Counted from the first letter of the stretch, positions 53,813-63,463 are shown. The stretch: DNA of 64,000 nucleotides from Pseudomonadota bacterium (GCA_017860615.1 JAGDMU010000008.1:32011-96010), one strand, 5' to 3'. Translations and numbers: made by a program. Notes: generated from the letters alone by a model not told the origin.

Positions 53813-54498
53813 AAAAAGTGCTGGTAACAGGAGCGACTGGGAGCATTGGAGCTGCCATTGTACGCTACTTTGCCAAAGAGGATTATTTTGTGTACATTCA
53901 CTATAAAAGCCAAAAAGACAAAGCGCTTGCGCTTCTTGAAGAGATCAAAAATGGTGAGATTATCCAGTTTGACATCACCCAAAAAGAGGAAGTCAAACAC
54001 GCCTTAGAATCTTTACACGTAAATGTTTTGGTGAACAATGCGGGCATCACCAAAGACAAACTGTTTTTCTTTATGGAACAAGAAGAGTGGAGTGATGTGA
54101 TGGACGCGAATCTTAACAGCCTTTTTTATGTCACCAAGCAAATTCTGCCCAATATGATCAAAGAAAAAGTGGGCTCCATCGTCAATGTCTCCTCTATCTC
54201 AGGGCTGGTGGGCAATGGTGGGCAAGTCAACTACTCAACCACCAAAGGTGGCATCATCGCTTTCACCAAAGCGCTTTGTGTGGAAGTAGCACGCTATAAT
54301 ATCAGAGTCAATGCAGTAGCCCCAGGGGTTATAGAATCAGAAATGATCCACAATGTGGATAAAAGCATCACGAATATCATTCCGTGCAAACGCTTAGGTA
54401 AACCCGAAGAGGTTGCTGAAGTGGTCTTCTTTTTAGGCGATAAAGCAACCTACGTGAATGGGGAAGTGATCAATATTAGTGGTGGGATGGTAAGATAA
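53809..54498 (+). CDS. FabG-like 3-oxoacyl-ACP reductase
   Basis: 229 residues from ATG 53809, overlapping the ammonia-lyase stop. It is a short-chain dehydrogenase: VLVTGATGSIGAAIV (NAD(P) site), NNAGITKDKLFF, active-site Ser-Tyr-Lys in NVSSISGLVGNGGQVNYSTTKGG, and the FabG end GEVINISGGMV. It reduces the 3-oxo group in polyene extension. Confidence 0.92.
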   Translation: MKKVLVTGATGSIGAAIVRYFAKEDYFVYIHYKSQKDKALALLEEIKNGEIIQFDITQKEEVKHALESLHVNVLVNNAGITKDKLFFFMEQEEWSDVMDANLNSLFYVTKQILPNMIKEKVGSIVNVSSISGLVGNGGQVNYSTTKGGIIAFTKALCVEVARYNIRVNAVAPGVIESEMIHNVDKSITNIIPCKRLGKPEEVAEVVFFLGDKATYVNGEVINISGGMVR

Positions 54499-55031
54499 TG
54501 CACATACTTTTTTCGTTTTTATACGCACCCGTTGTTGTGGTGTTGCTGAGTTATTTTGACATTAAGACTGTTTCAATTGGACTTTTTTGTTTTGGATTCA
54601 TTTGGTTCATAAGCCTGAAACAAAAGGTACTTAAGACAACACTGTTTCCACTGTTTTATATCACCGTTGCCATCGGTGCATTTTTGTTGAATGATTTTTT
54701 AGTCCTCAAGTTTTTACCCCTACTGATCTCACTGGCATTTATCTTTTTCTTGATTGTGAGCTATTTTGACAATGATTCTATCATTTTGCACTTTGCACGG
54801 AAAATTCATAAACGACCTCTTAGTGAAAAAGAAGAGGTGTATATCAACCGCTCAACGCTTTTTTGGATAGCCCTTGCATGTGTCAATATTCTTTTACATG
54901 CAGGTATTTTACTACTCAAAAATGATGCGTATTGGATTATCTACTCCTCATTTGGCTGGTACATGGTTTTTATCATTGGCGGGATTGCGCAGTTTTTACA
55001 TCGTCAATTTATCTTTTTAAGACGGAACTAA
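54498..55031 (+). CDS. COG4648-like membrane protein of polyene clusters
   Basis: 177 residues with about six hydrophobic segments (for example APVVVVLLSYFDI and LPLLISLAFIFFLIVSYF). A conserved-looking loop FARKIHKRPLSEKEEVYINRSTLFWIALACVN matches the membrane protein next to MMPL exporters in aryl polyene clusters. Its function is unproven. It shares TAATG with the reductase. Confidence 0.75.
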   Translation: MHILFSFLYAPVVVVLLSYFDIKTVSIGLFCFGFIWFISLKQKVLKTTLFPLFYITVAIGAFLLNDFLVLKFLPLLISLAFIFFLIVSYFDNDSIILHFARKIHKRPLSEKEEVYINRSTLFWIALACVNILLHAGILLLKNDAYWIIYSSFGWYMVFIIGGIAQFLHRQFIFLRRN

Positions 55032-55034
55032 CGC

Positions 55035-55517
55035 ATGAAAGCCTTCGCGTTATACCTATTGTGCTCACTTGCTCTTTTTGGAGCGACTGCTTCAAACTTC
55101 AAAGAGACACGCTACCTCTTTGCGCTTGATAAAAACGTCACGCTAGAGGGCTTCATCACTTTTGGAGAGCAAAATATCATCATCGAGTACGTCAAACCCG
55201 AATCCAAAGTTTTGACCTATTTTGAAGAAAAGCTCACCATTCAAGACCAAAATGGCTATCGGGCTGTCGATGCCCAAAGTATGCCTTCCTTGAACTATTT
55301 TTTTATGATTATCAAAGCGGTACATGATGAAAACAGTGTCTTGCTTGACTCCTTTTTTGATACAACAACTAAGGGCGATGAGACACTGCTAATCCCCAAA
55401 GGTGTGGCAGCCGAAGTGCTGGAAGAGGTGCGTATCGTACGTCAGGCAAAGAAGCTAAAATCTTTACAGGTAAAGATTAAAAACGGCGATAGGATCACCA
55501 TTGAAATTTTGGACTAA
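55035..55517 (+). CDS. LolA-like outer-membrane lipoprotein carrier homologue
   Basis: 160 residues with a signal peptide (MKAFALYLLCSLALFGATA). The remainder has the LolA-like strand pattern seen in polyene clusters (FKETRYLFALDKNVTLEGFITF, LRVKIKNGDRITIEILD-type end). It may move lipid-linked pigment through the periplasm with the MMPL exporter. A near-palindrome ATCTTTACAGGTAAAGAT lies inside its 3' end. Confidence 0.7.
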   Translation: MKAFALYLLCSLALFGATASNFKETRYLFALDKNVTLEGFITFGEQNIIIEYVKPESKVLTYFEEKLTIQDQNGYRAVDAQSMPSLNYFFMIIKAVHDENSVLLDSFFDTTTKGDETLLIPKGVAAEVLEEVRIVRQAKKLKSLQVKIKNGDRITIEILD

Positions 55518-57615
55518 AACCCTCAATATTGCCCTTTTTACCTTTGTCGGCGTACTTTTTTTCTTCTACCAAAATTCCGTGCACGTTTCCACGAACTTGC
55601 TCTCTTTTTTACCTGAGGGGAAGAGCAAAGAGGCATTTGAGATCTATTCGCATTTCAAAAATTCAAAAGAAGTGCTCATCGCTACCGAAGGGTTTGACAA
55701 AGACTCCCTTGCCAAAATCAAAACCATCGAAGAGAAACTACTCGCATCTAATCTTTTAAAGCTAGAAAGCAGCATTGCCCCTAACGCAAAGCTGATAGAA
55801 TACACCAAAAACAACGCTTTTTATCTGAAAAACTTAAACAAAGATGACTCAGTTGGCATCCATGAAACGCTCAAAGCGCTTTATGAAAAAATGACACATA
55901 ATCCCTACTATACGACCATAGATGCCTCTGATCCGCTGGGTTACTTCAGCCCAAAAGAGCAAAAGATTCCCATCAACATTCGCGATGGACACTTAGCGCT
56001 AGGCGATTTTGGCTACCTCAGCGTTTTGAGCATTAAAGATACCTCGAACACCATCGAAAGTTATGAAAAAATTTATACGCTTGTGCATAAAGAGCTGGCT
56101 AGCATAGACAAGGTTCGCGTCTTTAGCCCGACATTTTACTTTGTGGAAAATTCTCAAAAGATTCAAGATGATGTCACCTTTTTGATTGTCCTCTCAACCA
56201 TCTTGTTGATTGTCCTCTATATTTTCATCATCAAAAACATCTACCTGCTCATCAACACCATTGCCACACTTGCCACTTCAGCACTGCTTTCGTTTTTGCT
56301 TATTGGCATGATTTGGAGTGAAGTCTCTGTCTTTGTTTTAGCCTTTGGAAACGCTATTGGAACGTTGGCGATTGACTACATGTTCCACTACTATTTTTAC
56401 GGGCATTATGAACGTAAAAAAAAGTTCAATACCTCAGTTTTTTACGGCTTTCTCACCACATTTGGGGGCTTTTTGATCTTTGTGTGGGTCGATTTTCCTC
56501 TCATCCAGCAAGTGTGTGTTTTTGCGATGATCTCTCTTGTGCTCTCTTACCTTCAATTTGTGTTTCTTTTTCCACTCATTGGTTTTAAAAAAGCGCAACC
56601 CTATACCAAATTTCACGTCTCCATCCCATTACCCTACCGTGCCATTGCCCTACTTTCGTTGTTAGCCATTGTGTTAAGCATTCCTTTTATAAAACTTGAT
56701 ACTAATATCAAAAACCTTGACTACCAAAACACCACTTTGATGAAAGAGGAAAAATTCTTCAAAGATGCGATCAAAAAAGAGGGTTTCATGCCGCTTCTCA
56801 TCGAAGCAGACTCGATCGATGAGCTTATAGTACATAGCAATACCATCCAAAAAAGCTTTAAAAATGCCACCGCACCGCTTTCTTACTTTTTTGACAAATC
56901 GTTTTACGAACAACGAAAAAAAGCACTTGAAGCATTACATCTAAACGAGAGAAAAGCACAAATCGAAGAAGAAGCCACAAAACTGGGCTTTCGCGCGGGC
57001 TTCTTTAAAAATGCCTATAGCGAAGCACTTTTGTACCCAAATTATCAAGAGCTCTCTTTAGAGCAACTTCGTGAAATGGGCTTTGATGTCGCCTTCAAAG
57101 AGGGAAAATACTACACCTACGCTTTGGTGAAAAACAGTGATCGAAACGTAGTGACACAATTTACCTTTGCCTCTTCCATCGACGCCAAAGAGATGTTCTT
57201 TAACGCACTGCAAAAAATTGCACATCAACTCCTTCTTGGTGGCATTGTAGCCATTACATTTATCGTTTTCATGCTCTGGATGGTGTGTCGAAAAACCATC
57301 GCACTCAGCTCTAGTTTTGTACTCTTACCAACGGCGCTTATTTTACTCTTTGCGCTGATGGGGACATTTACGATTGCTCATATTTTTATGCTGTTTATCA
57401 TGATGCTTTTTGGCATTGACTATGGCATTTATATGAGCAGTGAGGATAGCTTCAAAGATGGAACCAGAAGTGCGATTTTTTTCTCCATTATTGACACGTT
57501 TGCGGGCTTTGGCGTGCTTGTATTTAGTGACATTGGAGCACTTCATGCCATGGGTCTGGTTTCATGCCTTGCGACAGTAGCTATTTTAGTTTTATTGATG
57601 GGGAGAAAGCGATAA
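55501..57615 (+). CDS. MMPL/RND-type exporter of the pigment cluster
   Basis: 704 residues, TTG start at 55501 overlapping the LolA-like gene by 17 nt. Two repeated halves each have an N-terminal membrane helix, a periplasmic domain and a block of about five helices. Helix-rich blocks lie at about 220-375 and 575-704, with FGNAIGTLAIDYMFHYYFYG and LFIMMLFGIDYGIYMSS, the RND core motifs. It probably exports the finished polyene to the outer membrane. Confidence 0.87.
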   Translation: MKFWTKTLNIALFTFVGVLFFFYQNSVHVSTNLLSFLPEGKSKEAFEIYSHFKNSKEVLIATEGFDKDSLAKIKTIEEKLLASNLLKLESSIAPNAKLIEYTKNNAFYLKNLNKDDSVGIHETLKALYEKMTHNPYYTTIDASDPLGYFSPKEQKIPINIRDGHLALGDFGYLSVLSIKDTSNTIESYEKIYTLVHKELASIDKVRVFSPTFYFVENSQKIQDDVTFLIVLSTILLIVLYIFIIKNIYLLINTIATLATSALLSFLLIGMIWSEVSVFVLAFGNAIGTLAIDYMFHYYFYGHYERKKKFNTSVFYGFLTTFGGFLIFVWVDFPLIQQVCVFAMISLVLSYLQFVFLFPLIGFKKAQPYTKFHVSIPLPYRAIALLSLLAIVLSIPFIKLDTNIKNLDYQNTTLMKEEKFFKDAIKKEGFMPLLIEADSIDELIVHSNTIQKSFKNATAPLSYFFDKSFYEQRKKALEALHLNERKAQIEEEATKLGFRAGFFKNAYSEALLYPNYQELSLEQLREMGFDVAFKEGKYYTYALVKNSDRNVVTQFTFASSIDAKEMFFNALQKIAHQLLLGGIVAITFIVFMLWMVCRKTIALSSSFVLLPTALILLFALMGTFTIAHIFMLFIMMLFGIDYGIYMSSEDSFKDGTRSAIFFSIIDTFAGFGVLVFSDIGALHAMGLVSCLATVAILVLLMGRKR

Positions 57616-58793
57616 TGCGTCTGGTCATACTAAACGATGATGGCAGTGAAAACGTCTATAAGAGTGAGAATCTCATAGACTGGGCACTCAAAAACCAAGT
57701 CATTTTTGTCCCCTCAAAAACCAAAGAAGAGAATGCTATAGAGATTTTAAGAGCCTACCTTTCAGATGCAAAACCTATTTTGTACGACCAAGAGAATCTC
57801 GCTTTAAAAGAGAAAATCGAATCACTGGGCGCTGAAACATTCAACGACATTGACTTCGCCGCCATGTTTTTCACCTCAGGGAGCACAGGCTTTCCAACGG
57901 GTGCATTTAAAAGTAGGGAAAACATCGAAACAGATATGGCAGCGTTGGTGCGAGAATTTGGAAATTTTCAGATCAAAAAAGTGGTGGCAACGGTTCCGTT
58001 CATTCATATCTACGGCTTTTTAGCGGCACTGTTGCTTCCGCTTAAACTGGATGTTGATTTGGTTTTTAAAGAGCATTTTCTACCACACGACTTGCTTGAG
58101 CTTGCTAAGCCTCATCACCTCATCGTCACCACACCACTTTACATCAAGTCTCTTTTAAGACTGGATGAAACCAAAGACCTAAGCGAAACAATTTTTATCA
58201 GCTCCACAGGACCATTGCCTCCCGAAATTGCCAAAGAGTTCACCGACACATTCAACACCACACTCATTCAGCTTTTTGGCTCGACCGAGTGTGGAAGCAT
58301 CGCCTTTAAAAAACAAGATGACATGTTTTGGACACCGTTTCATGGCGTGGAAGTCTCACTCAATGCCGAAGGGCTTTTACATGTAAGCTCCCCTTTTATC
58401 TCAAAAACCCTGTGGCAAGAGGGTTTTGTGCAAACAGGTGGGGAGATTCAGAGTTTTGATTATGCTTTGATAGAAAATGGAAAATTTCAACTCATAGGGC
58501 GAAGCAGTAATATCGTGAAAATCGCTGGCAAACGCTACGCTACCGCACAAATTGAAGAGATTTTAGAAGCAATAAAGGGCATTGAAAAAGCTCTTGTGCA
58601 TGTCAAACACAACAATGCCGAGCTGAAAGATGAAGTCATTCAAGTTTTTCTTGAAGCAACCCATCCCATCACACTCAAAGAGATCAAAAGCACCATCAAA
58701 CAAAAATTAGGAAAAATCAATCTACCGATTGAACTCAAAGTGGTCGATAAAATCTCCACCACGTTGATGGGCAAAAAATGTATGCCACTTTAA
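57615..58793 (+). CDS. AMP-dependent acyl/aryl-ACP ligase
   Basis: 392 residues from ATG 57615, sharing TAATG with the exporter; the ORF extends further upstream only as overlap. The adenylation P-loop is FFTSGSTGFPTGAFKS near residue 90 and the later motifs are ISSTGPLPPEI, LFGSTECGSIAFK and LIGRSSNIVKIAGKR. The length is shorter than typical CoA ligases, as in aryl polyene ApeH-type enzymes that load coumarate onto ACP. Confidence 0.85.
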   Translation: MRLVILNDDGSENVYKSENLIDWALKNQVIFVPSKTKEENAIEILRAYLSDAKPILYDQENLALKEKIESLGAETFNDIDFAAMFFTSGSTGFPTGAFKSRENIETDMAALVREFGNFQIKKVVATVPFIHIYGFLAALLLPLKLDVDLVFKEHFLPHDLLELAKPHHLIVTTPLYIKSLLRLDETKDLSETIFISSTGPLPPEIAKEFTDTFNTTLIQLFGSTECGSIAFKKQDDMFWTPFHGVEVSLNAEGLLHVSSPFISKTLWQEGFVQTGGEIQSFDYALIENGKFQLIGRSSNIVKIAGKRYATAQIEEILEAIKGIEKALVHVKHNNAELKDEVIQVFLEATHPITLKEIKSTIKQKLGKINLPIELKVVDKISTTLMGKKCMPL

Positions 58794-58824
58794 TTAATAC
58801 CAATCTTATTCTTAAAGGAGTTCT

Positions 58825-59490
58825 ATGAAGAAAATTGTCTTAAGATCTTTTCTCACCCTCGCCTTCGCTACCAGCACCCTTCTATTCACGGGTTGTGCTA
58901 CCAAACGTGGAGAAGTTGCACTGCAAGTACCAGCCACGACTAAAGCTGAAGTTGTGCCATCCAATGGCAAGCAGGTTTACATCAATTCTGTGGTCGATAA
59001 GCGCGTTTTTGAGATCAAACCACCCGAACCGAGCATCCCTTCACTTGATCCTTCTGAGCCACAAAGTGATGCCATCAAAGCGCGTGCTGTTGGTAGAAAA
59101 CGCAATGGTTATGGTATGGCACTTGGCGACATACTTCTGAATGAAAACCAAAGCGTTTCGAGCGTCATTAAAGATTCTCTCAAAGAGGCTTTAATGGATA
59201 AAGGGTACCAAGTCATTGAAAATAAAGAGCAAGTCACACCTCAAACCTACATCGCCGATGTTAAAATTCTCAAATTTTGGTCTTGGATGAATATGGGATT
59301 TTTGGCACTTTCTATCAGCTGTGAGATTGAAACCACCGTTGACCTTAAAAAAGAGGGAACACCTGAAATATATAGCTTACATGTAAAAGCGGCAGATTCA
59401 TTCCAAACGGGCATGGAGAGTAACTATATAGAAGTGATGCAAAAAGCGCTCAAAGAGTATAGTGCGCAAGCAAAAACTGAGATAAAATAA
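58825..59490 (+). CDS. YajG-like outer membrane lipoprotein
   Basis: 221 residues. A lipobox LFTGC gives a lipoprotein with Cys near residue 24. The rest resembles the YajG family, with VYINSVVDKRVFEIKPPEPS and an internal SVSSVIKDSLKEALMDKGYQV. It starts 31 bp after the ligase and is probably the end of the plus-strand operon. Role unknown. Confidence 0.72.
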   Translation: MKKIVLRSFLTLAFATSTLLFTGCATKRGEVALQVPATTKAEVVPSNGKQVYINSVVDKRVFEIKPPEPSIPSLDPSEPQSDAIKARAVGRKRNGYGMALGDILLNENQSVSSVIKDSLKEALMDKGYQVIENKEQVTPQTYIADVKILKFWSWMNMGFLALSISCEIETTVDLKKEGTPEIYSLHVKAADSFQTGMESNYIEVMQKALKEYSAQAKTEIK

Positions 59491-59498
59491 GTGTATGT

Positions 59499-59528
59499 TA
59501 GAAGGGTAGTTGAAAAAACTCCCTTCTA
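59499..59528 (+). terminator. Terminator after the plus-strand pigment operon
   Basis: AGAAGGG (59500-59506) and CCCTTCT (59521-59527) pair, helped by AGTT/AACT, with a bulge. It lies before a convergent lipoprotein gene. Confidence 0.7.
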
Positions 59529-59534
59529 GTCTGT

Positions 59535-59933
59535 TTAGAGCAAGCTTAGTTGAACTTGGATTGCTTTATTGAGGTTTTGAATCCAGCCATTGTAGTTACT
59601 ATGAATGGTATTATTAGCAGGATCATAATTTAGATTGACACTGCTCTCGTAGTTAATACTATATTCTTCTGTAGTGTATGCAATTGAAACCACTGCGGTA
59701 TGCGTTCTAAGAATAAGTGTTCCTTTAAGAAGTCCCTCTTTCTCTTTTTTAACGATCCAACCAAGTCCTCCACCTGCACGCATAATCGCTTTTTCAACAT
59801 CTGACATCGTCGCCTTCTTATCGGCAGCAACAGCAATTGCGTTGTTATTTACATTATACACAGGTGGTGTTCCACAACCAAAAAATGCGATACTCAAACC
59901 AAAAGCTAAAGCCAACATAACGAGTTTTTTCAT
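59535..59933 (-). CDS. Small lipoprotein of unknown function
   Basis: 132 residues. Lipobox AFFGCG near residue 20 after the signal segment MKKLVMLALAFGLSIAFFG. The mature part has a conserved-looking IMRAGGGLGWIVKKEKEGLLKGTL and a Tyr/Asn-rich C-terminus. It lies at the convergence of the two operons. I do not recognise a functional family. Confidence 0.7.
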   Translation of the reverse strand: MKKLVMLALAFGLSIAFFGCGTPPVYNVNNNAIAVAADKKATMSDVEKAIMRAGGGLGWIVKKEKEGLLKGTLILRTHTAVVSIAYTTEEYSINYESSVNLNYDPANNTIHSNYNGWIQNLNKAIQVQLSLL

Positions 59934-60032
59934 TGCAATCCTTTAAAAAAATTTAAATTCATTTTATTGATATTAAGATTAAATTTAACTGAGTAAGTAG
60001 TATTCAAGAGCCCATAAATAGGCTTCTTTCAC

Positions 60033-61358
60033 TTAGCGTAACCCTAAAATCTCTTTTCCGTGAATTAATTTATCATTAATCTCACACAAAGAGAAGAAAA
60101 CCATTGAGGGCGAAAGTGCTTCTATGGGCTTGTCAAGCGTATCCATCGTAATTCCTAGAAGATGAAGCTTTGCATTGTGCAGTTTTATTTTCCCAAAAAC
60201 AGTGCTTGCCACAATAGAGATTTTGGCATTTTGAGCAGCTATCGCTACCGTTTTCCCTGTTTTGATGGTACTGTTAATGATCTCAACATCTGAGTTGTAC
60301 ACTACCAACTCTTCGATCAATGCATCTTTAATAATAATTTTTTGCGAATTTCGTATTGTCATACTCTCTATTTTACCCGTATAGACTCTATCTGTAACAT
60401 CTTTAATTTTAACATTATAGCTTTGGGTATTTTTGGGTTGAATAGGTCTAGAAGCCTTTTCTTGAGCTTTAAGATGTGCCCATAAGATTTTAAAAAACTC
60501 TTTTTCGTTGGTTAACATAGGGACATGCCCTGTATTGGAGAGAATTTTCAAAGAAGAAGATGGCATCAATTTATGCAACACATAACCTGTTTCAATAGGT
60601 GCAATACTATCGGTTTCACCCCAGATAATCGTTGTGCGTGTATCAATCTTTTGGGGAATGCCATTGAAGTTTGCTTCTACGAGTGCAACTGCTGCGATGC
60701 TAATAGGACTGCCTCCTAAAATGCTGGCCCTAAGGTCTTCATTTGCTAAAACCACTTCCATATCTAAAGACATTTTTCGATCAATTTTCTCTGCCATTTT
60801 GTCAATAAAAGAGGTCACTTTTTGCGTTTGGAGTCCTTGTATCAAACCATTTTGTTCATCAAAAAAAGCATTCACACCGCTTTGCACTAAAAAATTATTG
60901 TACTCTGATCTATGCAGTATGCCAGCAGCATCTACGAGCACTAAACTCGCTACATCGGAAGGGTACATACTGGTGTACTTCAGAGCAATCGCCCCACCCA
61001 TGGAGTGACCAACCAGATGAAATGGTTTTTTAACATACGTTTGAGCCACATAATGAATGAACTTGGCGTAATTTAGAGGAGAATAGAGTTCATTCGATTT
61101 ACTCGACTGCCCAAATCCTGGCAGATCAAACGTTACGACACAATAATCATTTTTTAAAAGCTCAATCGTGCTTTCCCAAATAGTTGAAGCTTCATCACCC
61201 AGTCCATGCACTAAAACCACAACGGGATTTTTTGAATCTCCTATCGTTTGCATATACACAGAAGCATTAAAAACAGGCTCTGTTATAAATGTTCCACGCA
61301 AGCCTTCTGCAAAAAGTTGTGTCGAAATACAAAACCAGAAGAGTAGAAAAAATCTCAT
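60033..61358 (-). CDS. Exported alpha/beta hydrolase with beta-helix-like C-terminal extension
   Basis: 441 residues with a signal peptide (MRFFLLFWFCISTQLFA). The hydrolase fold (about 30-295) has VVLVHGLGDEAS for the oxyanion hole, nucleophile GHSMGGAIALKY, Asp in IIWGETDSIAPIE and His in SNTGHVPMLT. The last 140 residues (about 305-441) carry short repeated strands such as VYTGKIESMTIRNSQKIIIKD and ELVVYNSDVEIINS, like a small right-handed helix. It starts 1 nt after the dehydratase stop. Perhaps it releases or matures pigment chains in the periplasm. Confidence 0.75.
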   Translation of the reverse strand: MRFFLLFWFCISTQLFAEGLRGTFITEPVFNASVYMQTIGDSKNPVVVLVHGLGDEASTIWESTIELLKNDYCVVTFDLPGFGQSSKSNELYSPLNYAKFIHYVAQTYVKKPFHLVGHSMGGAIALKYTSMYPSDVASLVLVDAAGILHRSEYNNFLVQSGVNAFFDEQNGLIQGLQTQKVTSFIDKMAEKIDRKMSLDMEVVLANEDLRASILGGSPISIAAVALVEANFNGIPQKIDTRTTIIWGETDSIAPIETGYVLHKLMPSSSLKILSNTGHVPMLTNEKEFFKILWAHLKAQEKASRPIQPKNTQSYNVKIKDVTDRVYTGKIESMTIRNSQKIIIKDALIEELVVYNSDVEIINSTIKTGKTVAIAAQNAKISIVASTVFGKIKLHNAKLHLLGITMDTLDKPIEALSPSMVFFSLCEINDKLIHGKEILGLR

Positions 61359-61359
61359 T

Positions 61360-61716
61360 TTATACTGCCTCTAATACGATCATCAACGATCCACTGGCGC
61401 ACAGTACACCGCCCTCTTTTTCAAACACTTCAAAGTAAAACTCAGAAGAGTTACCAAGCGATAAACGCTCCTCAATGACAACGACACATGTTAGGCTTTG
61501 CACCTTTACATGCAAAAAGACATCTTTGATCAAAACCAAAAAACCATTTTGGAGTGAATCAGACTTTGCAAAGGCTGAGGAGGCTTGAGCGGCAGCTTCG
61601 GTGAGCATCGGCAGAGTTGGCAAACATGGAAATTCACACAGCACGGAAGCTCGTTTTTCTTTACATGTAAGCATCTCTTTGGCAAAACGAATGGGTGGAA
61701 GATGCGGTAAATTCAT
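61360..61716 (-). CDS. Hot-dog dehydratase, ApeP-like
   Basis: 118 residues. The opening LPHLPPIRFAKEMLTC and the helix LPMLTEAAAQASSAFAK (with the likely catalytic Glu) fit the second dehydratase of aryl polyene clusters rather than FabZ, which has HFPxxPxxPG. It overlaps the chain-length-factor gene by 4 nt. It probably acts with the dehydratase at 50433. Confidence 0.75.
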   Translation of the reverse strand: MNLPHLPPIRFAKEMLTCKEKRASVLCEFPCLPTLPMLTEAAAQASSAFAKSDSLQNGFLVLIKDVFLHVKVQSLTCVVVIEERLSLGNSSEFYFEVFEKEGGVLCASGSLMIVLEAV

Positions 61717-62357
61717 AAGTTCACTTCGACAATCGCTCGCGCAAGTTTGGGTGCCTGTTGCGCTACATGCAACATCTCACTGATGGAGTTTGCAACACCC
61801 ACAAGCTCGCTTTTTTGAAGACTCAACGTCGCTTTTTTTTCGGTTGCACGCACCACCAATGCCACGCCACTTTCAAGGTAATCAATACAGCGATTGACCT
61901 GCTCGATGTTTGGGATATCCAATGTTTCAAAACACAAAAGAAGCAATACATCACCATCCAACGCTTTCAGCGCTCCCGCTTTAAGAACATTCAATGACGT
62001 TTTATCGCCACAAGAGAGGGTCAAAATCTCATTGTGATTCTGGTACAAAATGGAGAGGTATGAAACAGCAGTATTGTAAACCGAATTTTGAAAATCAGTC
62101 GGGCTTAAAGGCTGTTCATCTTTAATGGCATTTAAAATATTGGCGGTGGTTTCAAGTTCGCCAAAAGCACTACCACAAAGGATACGCCCACCCTCAAAAT
62201 GCTCGACACTGTTCAACAACTCTACGCAAATTTTAGCCGCTTTAGTCAGTCTTCGGCGCACCATCATTTGAGGCACTAACTCTTTAATACGAGGCAGTTC
62301 CAAACTTTTCTCGCCTAGCAGATAAGCACTGCTTAAAATCTCTAAATTGACCTTCAT
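61713..62357 (-). CDS. Chain-length-factor-like ketosynthase partner (ApeC-like)
   Basis: 214 residues of the ketoacyl-synthase-like N-terminal fold. FQNSVYNTAVSYLSILYQ aligns with the active-site region of ketosynthases, but there is no catalytic Cys. The C-terminal half of a full ketosynthase is missing. Such proteins pair with the true ketosynthase in aryl polyene clusters. It overlaps its neighbours by 4 nt on both sides. Confidence 0.78.
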   Translation of the reverse strand: MKVNLEILSSAYLLGEKSLELPRIKELVPQMMVRRRLTKAAKICVELLNSVEHFEGGRILCGSAFGELETTANILNAIKDEQPLSPTDFQNSVYNTAVSYLSILYQNHNEILTLSCGDKTSLNVLKAGALKALDGDVLLLLCFETLDIPNIEQVNRCIDYLESGVALVVRATEKKATLSLQKSELVGVANSISEMLHVAQQAPKLARAIVEVNL

Positions 62358-63463
62358 TGGGGTAGTCCAAAAAGAAGTGAGGTATTGTTCCCACCAAACG
62401 CGAGCGAATTGCTCAGGGCATAACGAAAGGGTTGCGTTTTGACTTTATATGCGAAGTTAAGCGTTTTATTTTCAGGCTCAAAAAGATTCGTGTTAGGAGG
62501 AATGATCTGCTTTTGAAGCGCCATAACACAGATGATCGCTTCAAGCGCACCTGCCGCTCCTAGCGTATGTCCTGTAATGGATTTGGTTGAACTCACATAT
62601 GCATGACTTCCAAAAAGCGCCTCAATGGCACTGGTTTCGCTTGCATCATTGGCGGTTGTTCCCGTACCATGCGCGTTGATGTAACCCACCGTATGAGGCT
62701 CAACATTGGCGCATTTCAATGCTTTTTGCATCGCATAAAGTGCACCTGCACCATCAGGACTTGGCTGTGCCATGTGATGCGCGTCAGAGCTGTAACCCAC
62801 ACCCAAAAGTTCGATGCCCTCTTTATAAGGTTTGTTTTGGAGCAACAAAACAGCAATTCCCTCAGCCACATTCATCCCATCTCGATTCACATCAAATGGC
62901 TGACACGCGCGAGAACTCAGCACACCAAGCGCATCAAACCCACGTATGGTCGTTAAGGAAAGTGTATCAAAGCCCACCACCAAAACATTTTCATAAACAC
63001 CTTTGGCGATCATCTCGTACGCATAGCCCAAAGCATTGGCACTGGAGGTACAGGCGGTTGAAAACGAGATGTCATCTTTGAGCGAAAATTTCTGAGAAAG
63101 AATGTGTGCGATAGCGTCAATCGTATGAAGTTTGGGGTCGATGTTTTTATAATGATGGTCTCTTAAAAAAATACTCTCCGTTGTTTGCATTCCACCCACA
63201 GAAGAGCCGACAACAAGGAGTGTACTCTCAAAATTTTCAAGATTGCTCTGCTCCAAAACCTTTTTACATGTAAGCTCTAAAAGTGCTTCGATGGAAAAAG
63301 ATTTCTCGATTTTGCCTAAAGCGATCTGTTTGTCTTGGATAAATTCACTAAAAGTTTTAATGCCACTTTGTTGCGCACAAATCGCTTCAAACAGTGTTTC
63401 GCTACTTTCCCCTGCACAACAAACCGACTCAAAAGCGTTGATAAAAACACTATTTTTGGGCAT
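62354..63463 (-). CDS. Beta-ketoacyl-ACP synthase of the pigment cluster
   Basis: 369 residues with the full KAS triad: Cys138 in STACTSSANALGYA, His in NAHGTGTTANDASE and His in KSITGHTLGAAGA. The C-terminal SNSLAFGGNNTSLLFG is also conserved. It condenses malonyl units for polyene elongation, partnered by the chain-length-factor-like protein. Its start overlaps the ACP stop by 14 nt. Confidence 0.93.
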   Translation of the reverse strand: MPKNSVFINAFESVCCAGESSETLFEAICAQQSGIKTFSEFIQDKQIALGKIEKSFSIEALLELTCKKVLEQSNLENFESTLLVVGSSVGGMQTTESIFLRDHHYKNIDPKLHTIDAIAHILSQKFSLKDDISFSTACTSSANALGYAYEMIAKGVYENVLVVGFDTLSLTTIRGFDALGVLSSRACQPFDVNRDGMNVAEGIAVLLLQNKPYKEGIELLGVGYSSDAHHMAQPSPDGAGALYAMQKALKCANVEPHTVGYINAHGTGTTANDASETSAIEALFGSHAYVSSTKSITGHTLGAAGALEAIICVMALQKQIIPPNTNLFEPENKTLNFAYKVKTQPFRYALSNSLAFGGNNTSLLFGLPQ

